This document shows positions 41,149 to 49,390 of a stretch of 64,000 bases of DNA, in pieces. The stretch lies in assembly GCA_963717135.1 (NCBI GenBank), contig CAVQVN010000009.1, positions 1,364,001 through 1,428,000 of the forward strand, in the 5' to 3' direction. A model generated the notes under the pieces. It was not told the origin of the DNA. It was given only the letters and a program-made list of their open reading frames with translations, and did not search any database. Numbering within the stretch: position 1 is the stretch's first letter; each line of letters begins with the position of its first letter. The stretch comes from UBA4744 sp963717135. GTDB taxonomy: Bacteria; Actinomycetota; Acidimicrobiia; Spongiisociales; UBA4744. Made by a program: the position numbers and the translations under genes.

Positions 41149-41409
41149 ATGCCCGTACAGATCGAGTCCACCCCGAACCCCAATGCCCTCAAGTTCACCG
41201 TCGGGGTCGACGTTGGCGGGCCCAAGACCTTCGTGGCCGGTCGAGACGACGATGATCCCCTGGCTGGAGCGCTTCTGTCGATTCCTGGCATAACCAGCAT
41301 CTTCATGACCGCCGATTTCGTGACGTTGAGCAAGACTCCCGACGCAGATTGGGCCGTCATCGCCGGGCCGGCGCAGGAGATCCTACAGAGCTACTTCGGG
41401 GGCGTCTGA
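41149..41409 (+). CDS. NifU N-terminal (Nfu-N) domain protein
   Basis: An 86-residue protein consisting only of the Nfu/NifU N-terminal domain: MPVQIESTPNPNALKFTV is its signature start, and SIFMTADFVTLSK follows. There is no C-terminal CxxC cluster-binding domain, so it cannot be a complete Nfu scaffold by itself. In the family this domain helps target or modulate Fe-S cluster carriers. The ATG at 41149 follows a GGATCGCAG with weak ribosome-binding character; the gene is divergent from hyuA. Confidence 0.85.
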   Translation: MPVQIESTPNPNALKFTVGVDVGGPKTFVAGRDDDDPLAGALLSIPGITSIFMTADFVTLSKTPDADWAVIAGPAQEILQSYFGGV

Positions 41410-41505
41410 GCTCACCCTATCTGTTGCAGATCCGGCCACCAGCTTCTGGACTGCGCGCCACCGCGAGTGTTCGACCATCGTCCGGGGGAATGTGAGACCG
41501 GTTGG

Positions 41506-42378
41506 TTAGGCCGGATCACCCTGATCCGTCAGCCATAAAGTCAAGGGCCACCGGACACCGGCTCCGTCGGCAACCATTACCACGATCCGCCACCCGTCCT
41601 GTCTTTCGCTTCCCTCGATGATCTCTGGTTCGGCACCCCACGACCCGGCGATGTGAAGCGCTCCCGCCCGCACAGGGTCCGGTATCTCTTCAGACTGTTC
41701 CTCCCAGACCGACACCGGCGGTCCAATCGGAATCTCGACCGGCATGGGTAGGTCCACGACCCGCGTGGCTCCTTCGCCATCTACTTCAACGACGACATCA
41801 ACCGCCTGTACCGGCAGCCGCACGTAACTTTCTTCTTCGGTGGAAGCCAGGAGACGGAACAACACAGTGGACCGAAACCGCTCATTGCCGATGGCCTCCA
41901 CCCGGGAGGTGGTCGCCCACTCAACGTACGACGACGACGCGCCGTTCGGGGCTGCCGGAAGACGGGCACCCTCAGGCAGAGCATCGAGCACCCGTTGATG
42001 GTCTCCGGGGTTGCCGCCCGCTGAGAAGTAGTCGGACACAAACCACTCAGCCCTGGCCGAGGCGCTCATTTCGCTCTGACCGGGGGTCGCGGCCAGAAGG
42101 TCGGCCTCCGTGAGAAGTGGCGCCTCCGTTTGAGGCAGCGGCCACGGGGTGGTGATCGGCACCGCCTCGGTGACGGGCACGGCGGGAGATGGAGGCTCGG
42201 GCGCACTGCCGACCGAGCGAACCACCATTGCCGCGAGCGCCGCGACGGCGATGGCGCCGGCCGCCAGATAGGCGACCCAGGTTTTCTTCTCCCGAGAAGG
42301 CACCGCCAGTTGAGCCCACGGGATGTGTTCGTACATCTCCACGGGTTCTGCCGATTCGTCTGAACGTGACATGTCCAC
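41506..42378 (-). CDS. single-pass membrane protein, unknown function
   Basis: A 290-residue protein with a cytoplasmic N-terminus (about 30 residues), one membrane helix (TWVAYLAAGAIAVAALAAMVV) and about 230 residues outside that are beta-rich. The layout resembles TcpC-like or Mce-associated proteins but no specific motif confirms it. The start is GTG 42378, eight bases after GAGGAGAG; ATGs at 42393 and 42372 are also in frame but spaced badly. It is divergent from a second anchored protein gene. Confidence 0.72.
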   Translation of the reverse strand: MDMSRSDESAEPVEMYEHIPWAQLAVPSREKKTWVAYLAAGAIAVAALAAMVVRSVGSAPEPPSPAVPVTEAVPITTPWPLPQTEAPLLTEADLLAATPGQSEMSASARAEWFVSDYFSAGGNPGDHQRVLDALPEGARLPAAPNGASSSYVEWATTSRVEAIGNERFRSTVLFRLLASTEEESYVRLPVQAVDVVVEVDGEGATRVVDLPMPVEIPIGPPVSVWEEQSEEIPDPVRAGALHIAGSWGAEPEIIEGSERQDGWRIVVMVADGAGVRWPLTLWLTDQGDPA

Positions 42379-42519
42379 GCGGGCTCTCCTCATTCAACGG
42401 CGGGAAGCGGAATAGGATCAAGGTATGGGAATTGATCGTCCCATTCAAGGGGGCCGGTCCGGGCCCGGCATGACCGATTCCAGGGAACCCCATTGCAGTC
42501 CGCTAACGTTCTGGTGCCA

Positions 42520-43146
42520 ATGACCAGTCGAAATCCAGATCCCAAGCCGGGCCGTTGGATCCTCCCGCTCATCATCGTGGGCATGGTGGGATTCACCTAC
42601 TTCTTCGTTCAGCAACTGCCGGGCGCCACCCCCGAGGACACAACCACCACCTCGGAGACGACCACCACGACAGAGACCACGCCTGGCGGCGATGGGACTA
42701 CTTCAACAACTGCGCCGAGTATTCCCGATGAGGTTCAGGCGTACGTCGACAAGATGGCAGGATCCCTAGCCGAACTGGCCGGAATTGAGGCCGACCTACT
42801 CGATGTCAACACCCAACAGGACGCCAGTCCCCGGGTCATCGTCTACGCGGACGCTCTGGCCCTCTTCAGGGAGGTCGAAGTCAACTCCTCGGTGTTCGCG
42901 GACGGGGTCGAGATCGCGGCACCACCGGCGGGTTACGAGACGCTCGCCACCATCCACGCGGATCTGGCCACCGCGGCCGGGAAGATCCGCACGGCCGGTC
43001 GCGATGCCCGGGTCGGATTCGAGGGACCAGACGCCCAGCCGCGTCGCGACGCGGTGGCAGCCTTCCAGGCCGCTTCGGCCGAGTTCTCTGCCGCCTACGA
43101 TGCGCTGGTGAACGCCGCCCTGGCCACGGCCGGCACCGACGCCTGA
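42520..43146 (+). CDS. membrane-anchored protein with Thr-rich linker
   Basis: A 208-residue protein: short basic N-terminus, one membrane helix (WILPLIIVGMVGFTYFFV, about residues 13-30), a Thr-rich linker of about 30 residues, then a helical extracytoplasmic domain (about 70-205) with three or four long Ala/Glu helices. I recognise no family. The start is ATG 42520 by the position of the basic-helix boundary; an in-frame TTG at 42493 is possible. The Thr-rich linker is like those in the 1280-residue STAND protein and the M23 peptidase. Confidence 0.72.
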   Translation: MTSRNPDPKPGRWILPLIIVGMVGFTYFFVQQLPGATPEDTTTTSETTTTTETTPGGDGTTSTTAPSIPDEVQAYVDKMAGSLAELAGIEADLLDVNTQQDASPRVIVYADALALFREVEVNSSVFADGVEIAAPPAGYETLATIHADLATAAGKIRTAGRDARVGFEGPDAQPRRDAVAAFQAASAEFSAAYDALVNAALATAGTDA

Positions 43147-43179
43147 GCCAAGCTCGGGGAAACGTGTCATGATCGGTCC

Positions 43180-44403
43180 ATGACGTTTTCCGTCCGCGCT
43201 ATCACCGAAGACGAACGCCCGGATTTCCGTCGGTTGATGGGACTCGCCTTCGGGTTCGATCCAACCGACGAAGGTACCGAGTCGTTCAATGCGATCCTCG
43301 AAACGGAACGTACCGTCTGTGCCTTCGAGGGCACGCAGATGATCGGCACTGCTGCAGCTTTCAGCCTCGACATGACGGTGCCGGGCGGGGTGCTCCCGGT
43401 GGCCGGAACCACCATGGTTTCGGTGCTCGCCACCCACCGCCGCCGCGGGGTATTGCGACAAATGATGCGGGCTCATCTCGACGAAGCGCGTGAACACGGG
43501 GATGTGCTGGCCGGCCTGTGGGCCTCGGAGAGCTCCATCTACGAACGATTCGGGTTCGGTTCGGCTGCCACCAAGCTCGCCGTCGAGATCGACCGGCGCC
43601 ACGCTGCATTGCGGGGAGATCCCCGGGGTTCCGGCACCGTGCGCCTGGTGGATCTGGACGAGGCGAAGCGGTTGCTGCCCGAGGTTTTTGAACAGACCCG
43701 TCGAGGGCGACCCGGGATAATCGATCGTTCCGACACCGACTGGCAACACGGCGTGTTTCGCGATCCGGAAAACCGGCGGGACGGCGCCACCGCCTACCGG
43801 TACGCGATCTACGAGGAAGCAGGCGTACCACGGGGGTATGTGCAGTACCGCGGCAAGGAGGAATGGGACGACGATGGGTTCCCGAACGGTGAGGTGCGCG
43901 TTACGGAGCTCCAGGCGCTCGACCTGGGGGCCGCAGACGGTCTGTGGCGCTACATCGCCTCCATCGACCTGGTTCGCAAGATCGGCTACTGGAACCTCCC
44001 GGTCGACGATCCTCTCCCCTGGATGCTCGTCGACCCGCGCCGCCTCACGCGGAGGATTTCAGATTCGCTGTGGATGTGCCCGATCGACATCCCGGCAGCT
44101 CTGGCGGGTCGCCGGTACTCCGGGGAAGGTCGGCTGGTTCTGGAGATACACGACGAGTTCAATTCCTGGAACAACGGCACTTACCTCCTGGAGACGGATG
44201 GTTATGAGTCGAATTGTGAGCGAACCGCTGCCGCGCCGCAGGTCCGCTTGTCGGCGTCCGACCTGGGAGCCATTTACCTGGGGGGAACCCGACCCCTCAC
44301 CCTGGCGTCGGCCGGAAGAGTCGAAGGATCGCTGATCGATCTCCAGCGGGCGGACGCCATGTTTTCCTGGTACCCCGCTCCCTGGTGCCAAGAGGTCTTT
44401 TAG
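43180..44403 (+). CDS. eis: Eis-type N-acetyltransferase
   Basis: A 407-residue protein of the Eis family (two GNAT-like domains plus a C-terminal sterol-carrier-like domain). Visible are VSVLATHRRRGVLRQMMRAHL (acetyl-CoA motif, about 86-106), SIYERFGFGSAA, and the C-terminal segment ending WCQEVF at the position where Eis enzymes place their carboxylate in the active site. Eis proteins acetylate amines of diverse substrates, including aminoglycosides and protein lysines; the natural substrate here is unknown. It is convergent with the histidine kinase gene, with a 4-base overlap of the ends. Confidence 0.9.
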   Translation: MTFSVRAITEDERPDFRRLMGLAFGFDPTDEGTESFNAILETERTVCAFEGTQMIGTAAAFSLDMTVPGGVLPVAGTTMVSVLATHRRRGVLRQMMRAHLDEAREHGDVLAGLWASESSIYERFGFGSAATKLAVEIDRRHAALRGDPRGSGTVRLVDLDEAKRLLPEVFEQTRRGRPGIIDRSDTDWQHGVFRDPENRRDGATAYRYAIYEEAGVPRGYVQYRGKEEWDDDGFPNGEVRVTELQALDLGAADGLWRYIASIDLVRKIGYWNLPVDDPLPWMLVDPRRLTRRISDSLWMCPIDIPAALAGRRYSGEGRLVLEIHDEFNSWNNGTYLLETDGYESNCERTAAAPQVRLSASDLGAIYLGGTRPLTLASAGRVEGSLIDLQRADAMFSWYPAPWCQEVF

Positions 44404-46307
44404 CCGAGTGGGGTTAGCCGGGGGCCGTCGGCAGCGGCCAAAGGTAACGACAGCGAGAAGACGCTCCAATCGTCCCTGCGGAAGTAGGTGAGGTCTCCGT
44501 CCATCAGTTCGGCCAATCGTTTACTGACGGTGAGGCCCAACCCCACGGCAGCAGGTTGACCGCGCCGGTCGTGCGCCCGGTGATAAGCCTCGAAGATCAG
44601 GCCGTGATCTCTCTCCTCGATGCCGGGTCCGTTGTCGCATACCTCGACGAGGGCTCTGCCACCGATCACGCCGAGTTCGATGCGGACCTCGTTCCCGCCG
44701 TAGCGGATCGCGTTCGAGAGCAGGTTGCGTAGAATCTGTCGGACCCGGGCAGGGTCGGCCCAGGCCGGCGGAGCGATGCCGAGTGTTCTGATGGGTTGGT
44801 GATCCTGTAATGCGGCCACTGCGGCCACAACATGGTCGTGGAGGTCCACCTTCTCTTGAATCACCGTGAGCTTGCCGATGTCTGCTCTGGCGACAACGAG
44901 CAGATCTTCGACGATGTTGGCGACCTCGTTGCCCTGATCGGCAATCAAGCCGATGAACTCGACGATTTCGTCATCATCGAATGAGTCCCATCCAGCCTTG
45001 AGCTCGTTGGCCAGGCCGACCACCACGGTGAGCGGGGTCCGGAGTTCGTGACTCACGCTGGCCACGAATTCGTCTTTGGAGGCAACGAGGCGTTCTAGCC
45101 GTTCATAGGAACTCTGGCGTTCCCAGAAGGCGGCGATCATCTCCGCGGCCGTACTCAGAAACTCGATCTCATCCTCTCCCCAGATCCTTTCGGTTGCCCG
45201 GTCGGTGAAACCGACCAACCCGGCCCACTCGCCATCGACAAAGATGGGGATGTCCAGCTCTGACTTGCCGTTGCCGCCGGCATACGTTTCCGCTTCCGGT
45301 CCGGTCAGATCTCCAATCAAGAAAGCGTGGGTCTTGCCTATCGAAAGCGCAGCAAACGAGAGTGGCATGGACGACCAGGGAACCAATCCCCACAAGTCGG
45401 GGTTGATTTCCTCCCCGGGCTTGCTGGTCTCTCGAATGAGCGAACTGCACCAGCCGAGTTCCGGATCATGCACGTTTCGCTCGACAAAGACGGACCCTGC
45501 GTCCGTCGCTTCCAGCAAGGCGGCCAGCGCTATGTCGAGGGCGTGATCGTTCCGGGATTTGAGCAGCGCGGCCGAGCATTGGGCCAGGGCTCGCTCGTAT
45601 CGAATCCTCCGATCCGTCTCCTCCAGGTTGCTCCGCAACAATCGCTCCGTGTCCTCGCGATCCCAGAAAGCACCAAAAAGGGCGGCCGAGACCTCGAGGA
45701 GCCGGATGTCGGCATCTGCCCATTCACGTTCATGGTCCCGATCGGCGAACCCGACCAAGCCAATCCATTTGCCCTTCACGAATATCGGTATTTTCAGCTC
45801 GCACAACACCGGAGTGGGATCGTCGCGGTAGAGCTCTCTCTCCGCTCCCGTGAGATCCCGGATGTTGAAAGCGAATGCGTGGCCGCGTTCGAGAAACGAC
45901 CTGGAGGTCGGCTTGCGGGTCCAAGGAACCAGGTCCCAGTAGTCCGTTTCAGGCTCGGTCACTCCCTCAATCGCAACCTCGCGGATGGTCCGAGAGCACA
46001 TCCCAAGCTCGAGATCCATGACATTGCGTTCCAGGAACGCATAGGTGGCATCCGTAGCCGACAGGAGCGCTTCGAGTGCGGTTCCCATGGCCGTGTCGTC
46101 TGCTGCTGCCAGTAGGGCCTGCGCGCATTCCGAAAGGGCATGCTCGTAGCGAAACCGGCTATCTGCCTCCCACTCGACGTCCCCGAGTTCCTGTTCGAGC
46201 ACGTCGAGTGAATCAGTTCCGGCCAGGGTCACACCTGCGAATTCGAGCCCAGGCGACGGCACGTCAGATTCGGGTGGCACCACCCTGTCATCTTCTGGGA
46301 CAAACAT
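44400..46307 (-). CDS. histidine kinase with duplicated GAF domains
   Basis: A 635-residue cytoplasmic sensor kinase. Two similar GAF-like domains (about 55-215 and 230-395) carry matching blocks: FLERNVMDLELGMCSRTIRE and FVERNVHDPELGWCSSLIRE, each followed by a WDLVPW or WGLVPW segment and KIPIFVKGKWIGLVGFADRD or DIPIFVDGEWAGLVGFTDRA. The HisKA box FVASVSHELRTPL places the phospho-acceptor His at residue 420. The HATPase domain shows NLLSNAIRYGG and DNGPGIEERDHGLIFE. There are no membrane helices, so the signal is internal. No cognate response regulator is adjacent, so it is probably an orphan kinase. Confidence 0.92.
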   Translation of the reverse strand: MFVPEDDRVVPPESDVPSPGLEFAGVTLAGTDSLDVLEQELGDVEWEADSRFRYEHALSECAQALLAAADDTAMGTALEALLSATDATYAFLERNVMDLELGMCSRTIREVAIEGVTEPETDYWDLVPWTRKPTSRSFLERGHAFAFNIRDLTGAERELYRDDPTPVLCELKIPIFVKGKWIGLVGFADRDHEREWADADIRLLEVSAALFGAFWDREDTERLLRSNLEETDRRIRYERALAQCSAALLKSRNDHALDIALAALLEATDAGSVFVERNVHDPELGWCSSLIRETSKPGEEINPDLWGLVPWSSMPLSFAALSIGKTHAFLIGDLTGPEAETYAGGNGKSELDIPIFVDGEWAGLVGFTDRATERIWGEDEIEFLSTAAEMIAAFWERQSSYERLERLVASKDEFVASVSHELRTPLTVVVGLANELKAGWDSFDDDEIVEFIGLIADQGNEVANIVEDLLVVARADIGKLTVIQEKVDLHDHVVAAVAALQDHQPIRTLGIAPPAWADPARVRQILRNLLSNAIRYGGNEVRIELGVIGGRALVEVCDNGPGIEERDHGLIFEAYHRAHDRRGQPAAVGLGLTVSKRLAELMDGDLTYFRRDDWSVFSLSLPLAAADGPRLTPLG

Positions 46308-46482
46308 GCTTAGTTGTCGGTTGTCAGGAGTCCGTCCTTGAGCCGACGGGTGCGCGGCAAGGCTTGACCCCCATCCCCCTCACTCCGTTCGGGTACTTCC
46401 CCCTTGCCGGGGGAAGTCTCAGCTCCTTGAAACCTGACCCCTGCAACCTGAAACCGGGGAAGGCGCCTTGTGCGCCTTTCCC
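46308..46482. repeat. composite intergenic repeat with hairpin
   Basis: The gap upstream of the histidine kinase and downstream of glnA contains a TTGTCGGTTGTCAGGAGTC unit, the GACCCCCATCCCCC block (about 46368) with its CTTCCCCC hairpin (46396-46416), and a CTGCAACCTGAAACC-type heptamer tract (about 46440-46456). Same order as the copy at 17632-17990. Confidence 0.85.
46396..46416. terminator. terminator-like hairpin within repeat
   Basis: Perfect 8-bp arms CTTCCCCC and GGGGGAAG around TTGCC. It lies 67 bases beyond the leftward glnA stop, so it may serve that transcript. No T-run is present. Confidence 0.45.
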
Positions 46483-47904
46483 TCAAATGTCGTAGTACAG
46501 ATAGAACTCGTAGGGGTGGGGACGAAGCCGCACCGCGTCTACCTCGGAGATCCGCTTGTAATTGAGCCATGCCTCGATCAGATCGGGAGTGAACACGTCC
46601 CCTTTCAGCAGGAAGTCGTGGTCGGCCTCGAGCGCAGCCAGCGCCTCTTCGAGGCTTCCCGGCACCGATGGAAGGTTCTTCAATTCCTCCGGGGGAAGGT
46701 CGTAGATGTCTTTGTCGACGGGCGGGGGTGGTTCGACCTGATTCTCGACTCCGTCCAGGCCGGCCATCAACATCGCGGCGAAAGCCAGATAGGGATTGGC
46801 TGCCGGGTCCGGGCAGCGGAACTCCAATCGCTTGAGCGCGGGTTTCTGCGAATACAGCGGAATCCGGACCGCCGCCGATCGGTTCCGCTGACTGAAAACC
46901 AGGTTGACCGGAGCCTCGTAGCCGGGCACGAGTCGGCGATAGGAGTTGGTGGTCGGTGCGGCGAACGCCAGCACGGCCGGCGCATGCTTGAGCAGACCGC
47001 CGATGTACCACCGGGCCATGTCGGACAGACCGGCGTATCCCGTCTCGTCGTAGAAGAGCGGGACTCCGTCCTTCCAGAGGCTCTGATGCGTGTGCATTCC
47101 CGATCCGTTGTCCTCAAAGATGGGTTTCGGCATGAAGGTGACCGTCTTGCCGTACTGCCAGGCGACGTTCTTGACGATGTACTTGAACAGCGTCACGTTG
47201 TCCGCCTGACGAAGCAGGGTGGTGTAGCGGATATCGATCTCCGCCTGCCCGGCTGTGCCGACCTCGTGATGATGAACCTCGACCTCGATTCCGGCCTCAC
47301 CGAGAACCGCAGTCATCTCCGACCGGAGGTCCTGGAAGTGATCCGTGGGAGGAACCGGGAAATAGCCCTCCTTGTAACGAGGTTTGTAACCGAGGTTCCG
47401 TCCTTCTTCTTCGGCGCCACTGTTCCAAGCGCCTTCGACCGAATCGATCTCGTAGAACGCCGAAAACTGGTTCTGGTCGAAGCGAGCCGAATCGAAGATG
47501 TAGAACTCCGCCTCCGGACCCCAGTAAGACGTGTCGGCCAGTCCGGTCCCCAGCAGGTACTGCTCGGCCTTCTTGGCGACGTAGCGCGGGTCACGGTTGT
47601 AAGGCTCGTGGGAGATCGGATCGTGCACGAAGCAATAGAGCAGCAGTGTCTTGCGTTCCATGAACGGGTCTATCAGGGCGGAGTCGGGATCGGGTTTGAG
47701 GATCATGTCCGATTCCTGGATCTCCTGGAATCCGCGGATCGACGATCCATCGAAGCCAAAACCTTCGTCGAACGACTCGAGGTCCAACTGGCTGGCGGGA
47801 ATGGTGAAGTGCTGCACCTGCCCGGGCAGGTCGCAGAACCGGAGATCGATGAACTCGACGTCTTCGCCGATCATCTCCATGACCTCGGCCGGGGTTTTTG
47901 TCAT
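46483..47904 (-). CDS. glnA: glutamine synthetase type I, adenylylatable (beta) class
   Basis: A 473-residue type I glutamine synthetase that makes glutamine from glutamate, ammonia and ATP. Motifs: GFDGSSIRGFQEIQESDM, the WGPEAEFYIFD metal site, EVEVHHHEVGTAGQAEID, MPKPIFEDNGSGMHTHQS (ATP region) and RLEFRCPDPAANPYLAF. Tyr401 in KDIYDLPPEE is the adenylylation position of GSI-beta enzymes, so GlnE control is expected. The ATG at 47904 follows AGAGGAC. It is divergent from the second glutamine synthetase gene across a 160-base spacer that contains dyads. Confidence 0.97.
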   Translation of the reverse strand: MTKTPAEVMEMIGEDVEFIDLRFCDLPGQVQHFTIPASQLDLESFDEGFGFDGSSIRGFQEIQESDMILKPDPDSALIDPFMERKTLLLYCFVHDPISHEPYNRDPRYVAKKAEQYLLGTGLADTSYWGPEAEFYIFDSARFDQNQFSAFYEIDSVEGAWNSGAEEEGRNLGYKPRYKEGYFPVPPTDHFQDLRSEMTAVLGEAGIEVEVHHHEVGTAGQAEIDIRYTTLLRQADNVTLFKYIVKNVAWQYGKTVTFMPKPIFEDNGSGMHTHQSLWKDGVPLFYDETGYAGLSDMARWYIGGLLKHAPAVLAFAAPTTNSYRRLVPGYEAPVNLVFSQRNRSAAVRIPLYSQKPALKRLEFRCPDPAANPYLAFAAMLMAGLDGVENQVEPPPPVDKDIYDLPPEELKNLPSVPGSLEEALAALEADHDFLLKGDVFTPDLIEAWLNYKRISEVDAVRLRPHPYEFYLYYDI

Positions 47905-47921
47905 GACCAGTCCTCTCTTGC

Positions 47922-47960
47922 AATACGTTCGGTATTTTCTAGCGGAAGGCGATTGCTAGA
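47922..47960. promoter_or_regulatory. two dyads in the spacer between divergent glutamine synthetase genes
   Basis: AATAC (47922-47926) pairs with GTATT (47932-47936) across 5 bases, and TCTAGC (47938-47943) with GCTAGA (47955-47960) across 11 bases. They lie 18-56 bases upstream of glnA, where a nitrogen regulator would act. Neither is a clear match to the known actinobacterial GlnR box, so the regulator is not identified. Confidence 0.35.
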
Positions 47961-48064
47961 TGGTTGCCGGAGTGTGAACGCTGTGTTTCGGCCTACCTTT
48001 CCGGTTCGTCGGGGTTGCTCACCTCGGCTACCTTTGCCGCATAACACCGCAAGGAGTCGCCGGG

Positions 48065-49390
48065 ATGGAGAAACAAGCTGAGTATGTGCTGCGAACGGTG
48101 GAGGAGCGAGGCATCCGTTTTATGCGGTTGTGGTTCACGGACGTGCAAGGCTTTCTCAAGTCGGTTTCGATCAGCCCGGCCGAGTTGGAAGTCGCCTTTG
48201 AAGAGGGCATGACCTTCGACGGCTCGGCGATCGAAGGGTATGCCCGTATTCAGGAGGCCGACATGATCGCCCGGCCGGACCCGGCCACCTTCCAGATTCT
48301 CCCATGGCGACCCGAGACTCAGGTGGCCAGCATGTTTTGCGACATCCTCACCACCGATGGGGAGCCGTTCGAAGGGGACCCGCGCTGGGTGTTGAAGCGC
48401 AACCTGCGCAGGGCGGCCGATCTCGGCTACGGGTTCTACGTCGGCCCGGAGCTCGAGTATTTCTACTTCGAGGACACCTCCCCGAAACCAAAGGTGCTCG
48501 ACCGGGGCGGATATTTTGACCTCACTCCCCTGGATGTTGCTCAGGAGTATCGGCGGACGACCATCAATGCCCTGGAGCAGCTCGGCATCCCGGTCGAGTA
48601 CTCGCATCACGAGGTTTCACCCAGCCAGCACGAGATCGATCTGCGCTACACCGACGCCTTGACGATGGCGGACAACATCATGACCTTCCGCTTGACCGTG
48701 AAAGAAGTAGCGATGGAGCACGGTATCTACGCCACCTTCATGCCCAAGCCGCTCGAGCAGCACGATGGAAGCGGCTTCCACATGCACCTTTCCCTATTCG
48801 AGGGCGACCAAAACGCCTTCTACGCGGCGGGCAGCGGGAATCGACTGTCGAAGACGGCCCAGAGTTTCATCGCCGGTCTGGTCTGCCATGCCCGGGAGAT
48901 CACGGCGGTCACCAACCAATGGGTCAACTCCTACAAACGCCTGGTACCCGGTTTCGAAGCACCGGTCTACGTGTTCTGGGCTCGCAACAACCAGTCGGCC
49001 CTGGTACGGGTCCCCACCGTGAAAGCGGGGAAACCTTCGAGCACCCGGCTCGAGTACCGGTCGCCCGACGCAGCATGCAACCCCTACCTGGCTTTCTCGG
49101 TCCTGTTGGCCGCCGGTCTGGCCGGAATCGAGGGCAATTACGAGTTGCCTTCCGAGATGATGGGCAATGTGTTCGACCTCACGGCCAGCGAGCGGGCCGC
49201 GGCCGGTATCCAGCGGCTTCCCGAGACGCTTTCGGAGGCCCTCGATCTCATGGAGAACTCGGAACTGGTCGCCGAGGCGCTCGGAGAACACGTCTTTGAC
49301 TGGTTCCTGCGCAACAAGCGGAAAGAATGGGACCGCTACCAGCACCACGTTTCCCAGTTCGAGCTCGAGGAATACCTCCCGATTCTCTGA
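48065..49390 (+). CDS. glnA: glutamine synthetase type I, alpha-like (non-adenylylated) class
   Basis: A 441-residue type I glutamine synthetase lacking the roughly 25-residue insertion of the beta class. Active-site sequences are intact: TFDGSAIEGYARIQEADM, VGPELEYFYFE, VEYSHHEVSPSQHEIDLRY, MPKPLEQHDGSGFHMHLSL and RLEYRSPDAACNPYLAF. The adenylylation Tyr is absent (MGNVFDLTASE). This matches the second glutamine synthetase common in actinobacteria. The ATG at 48065 has AAGGAG eight bases upstream. Its stop overlaps the GlnR-like gene (TGATG at 49388-49392), so the enzyme and regulator are co-expressed. Confidence 0.95.
   Translation: MEKQAEYVLRTVEERGIRFMRLWFTDVQGFLKSVSISPAELEVAFEEGMTFDGSAIEGYARIQEADMIARPDPATFQILPWRPETQVASMFCDILTTDGEPFEGDPRWVLKRNLRRAADLGYGFYVGPELEYFYFEDTSPKPKVLDRGGYFDLTPLDVAQEYRRTTINALEQLGIPVEYSHHEVSPSQHEIDLRYTDALTMADNIMTFRLTVKEVAMEHGIYATFMPKPLEQHDGSGFHMHLSLFEGDQNAFYAAGSGNRLSKTAQSFIAGLVCHAREITAVTNQWVNSYKRLVPGFEAPVYVFWARNNQSALVRVPTVKAGKPSSTRLEYRSPDAACNPYLAFSVLLAAGLAGIEGNYELPSEMMGNVFDLTASERAAAGIQRLPETLSEALDLMENSELVAEALGEHVFDWFLRNKRKEWDRYQHHVSQFELEEYLPIL

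Noticed and set aside
47905..48064. GlnR box upstream of glnA
   Set aside because: I could not align the known two half-site consensus with acceptable mismatches; only unrelated dyads are reported.
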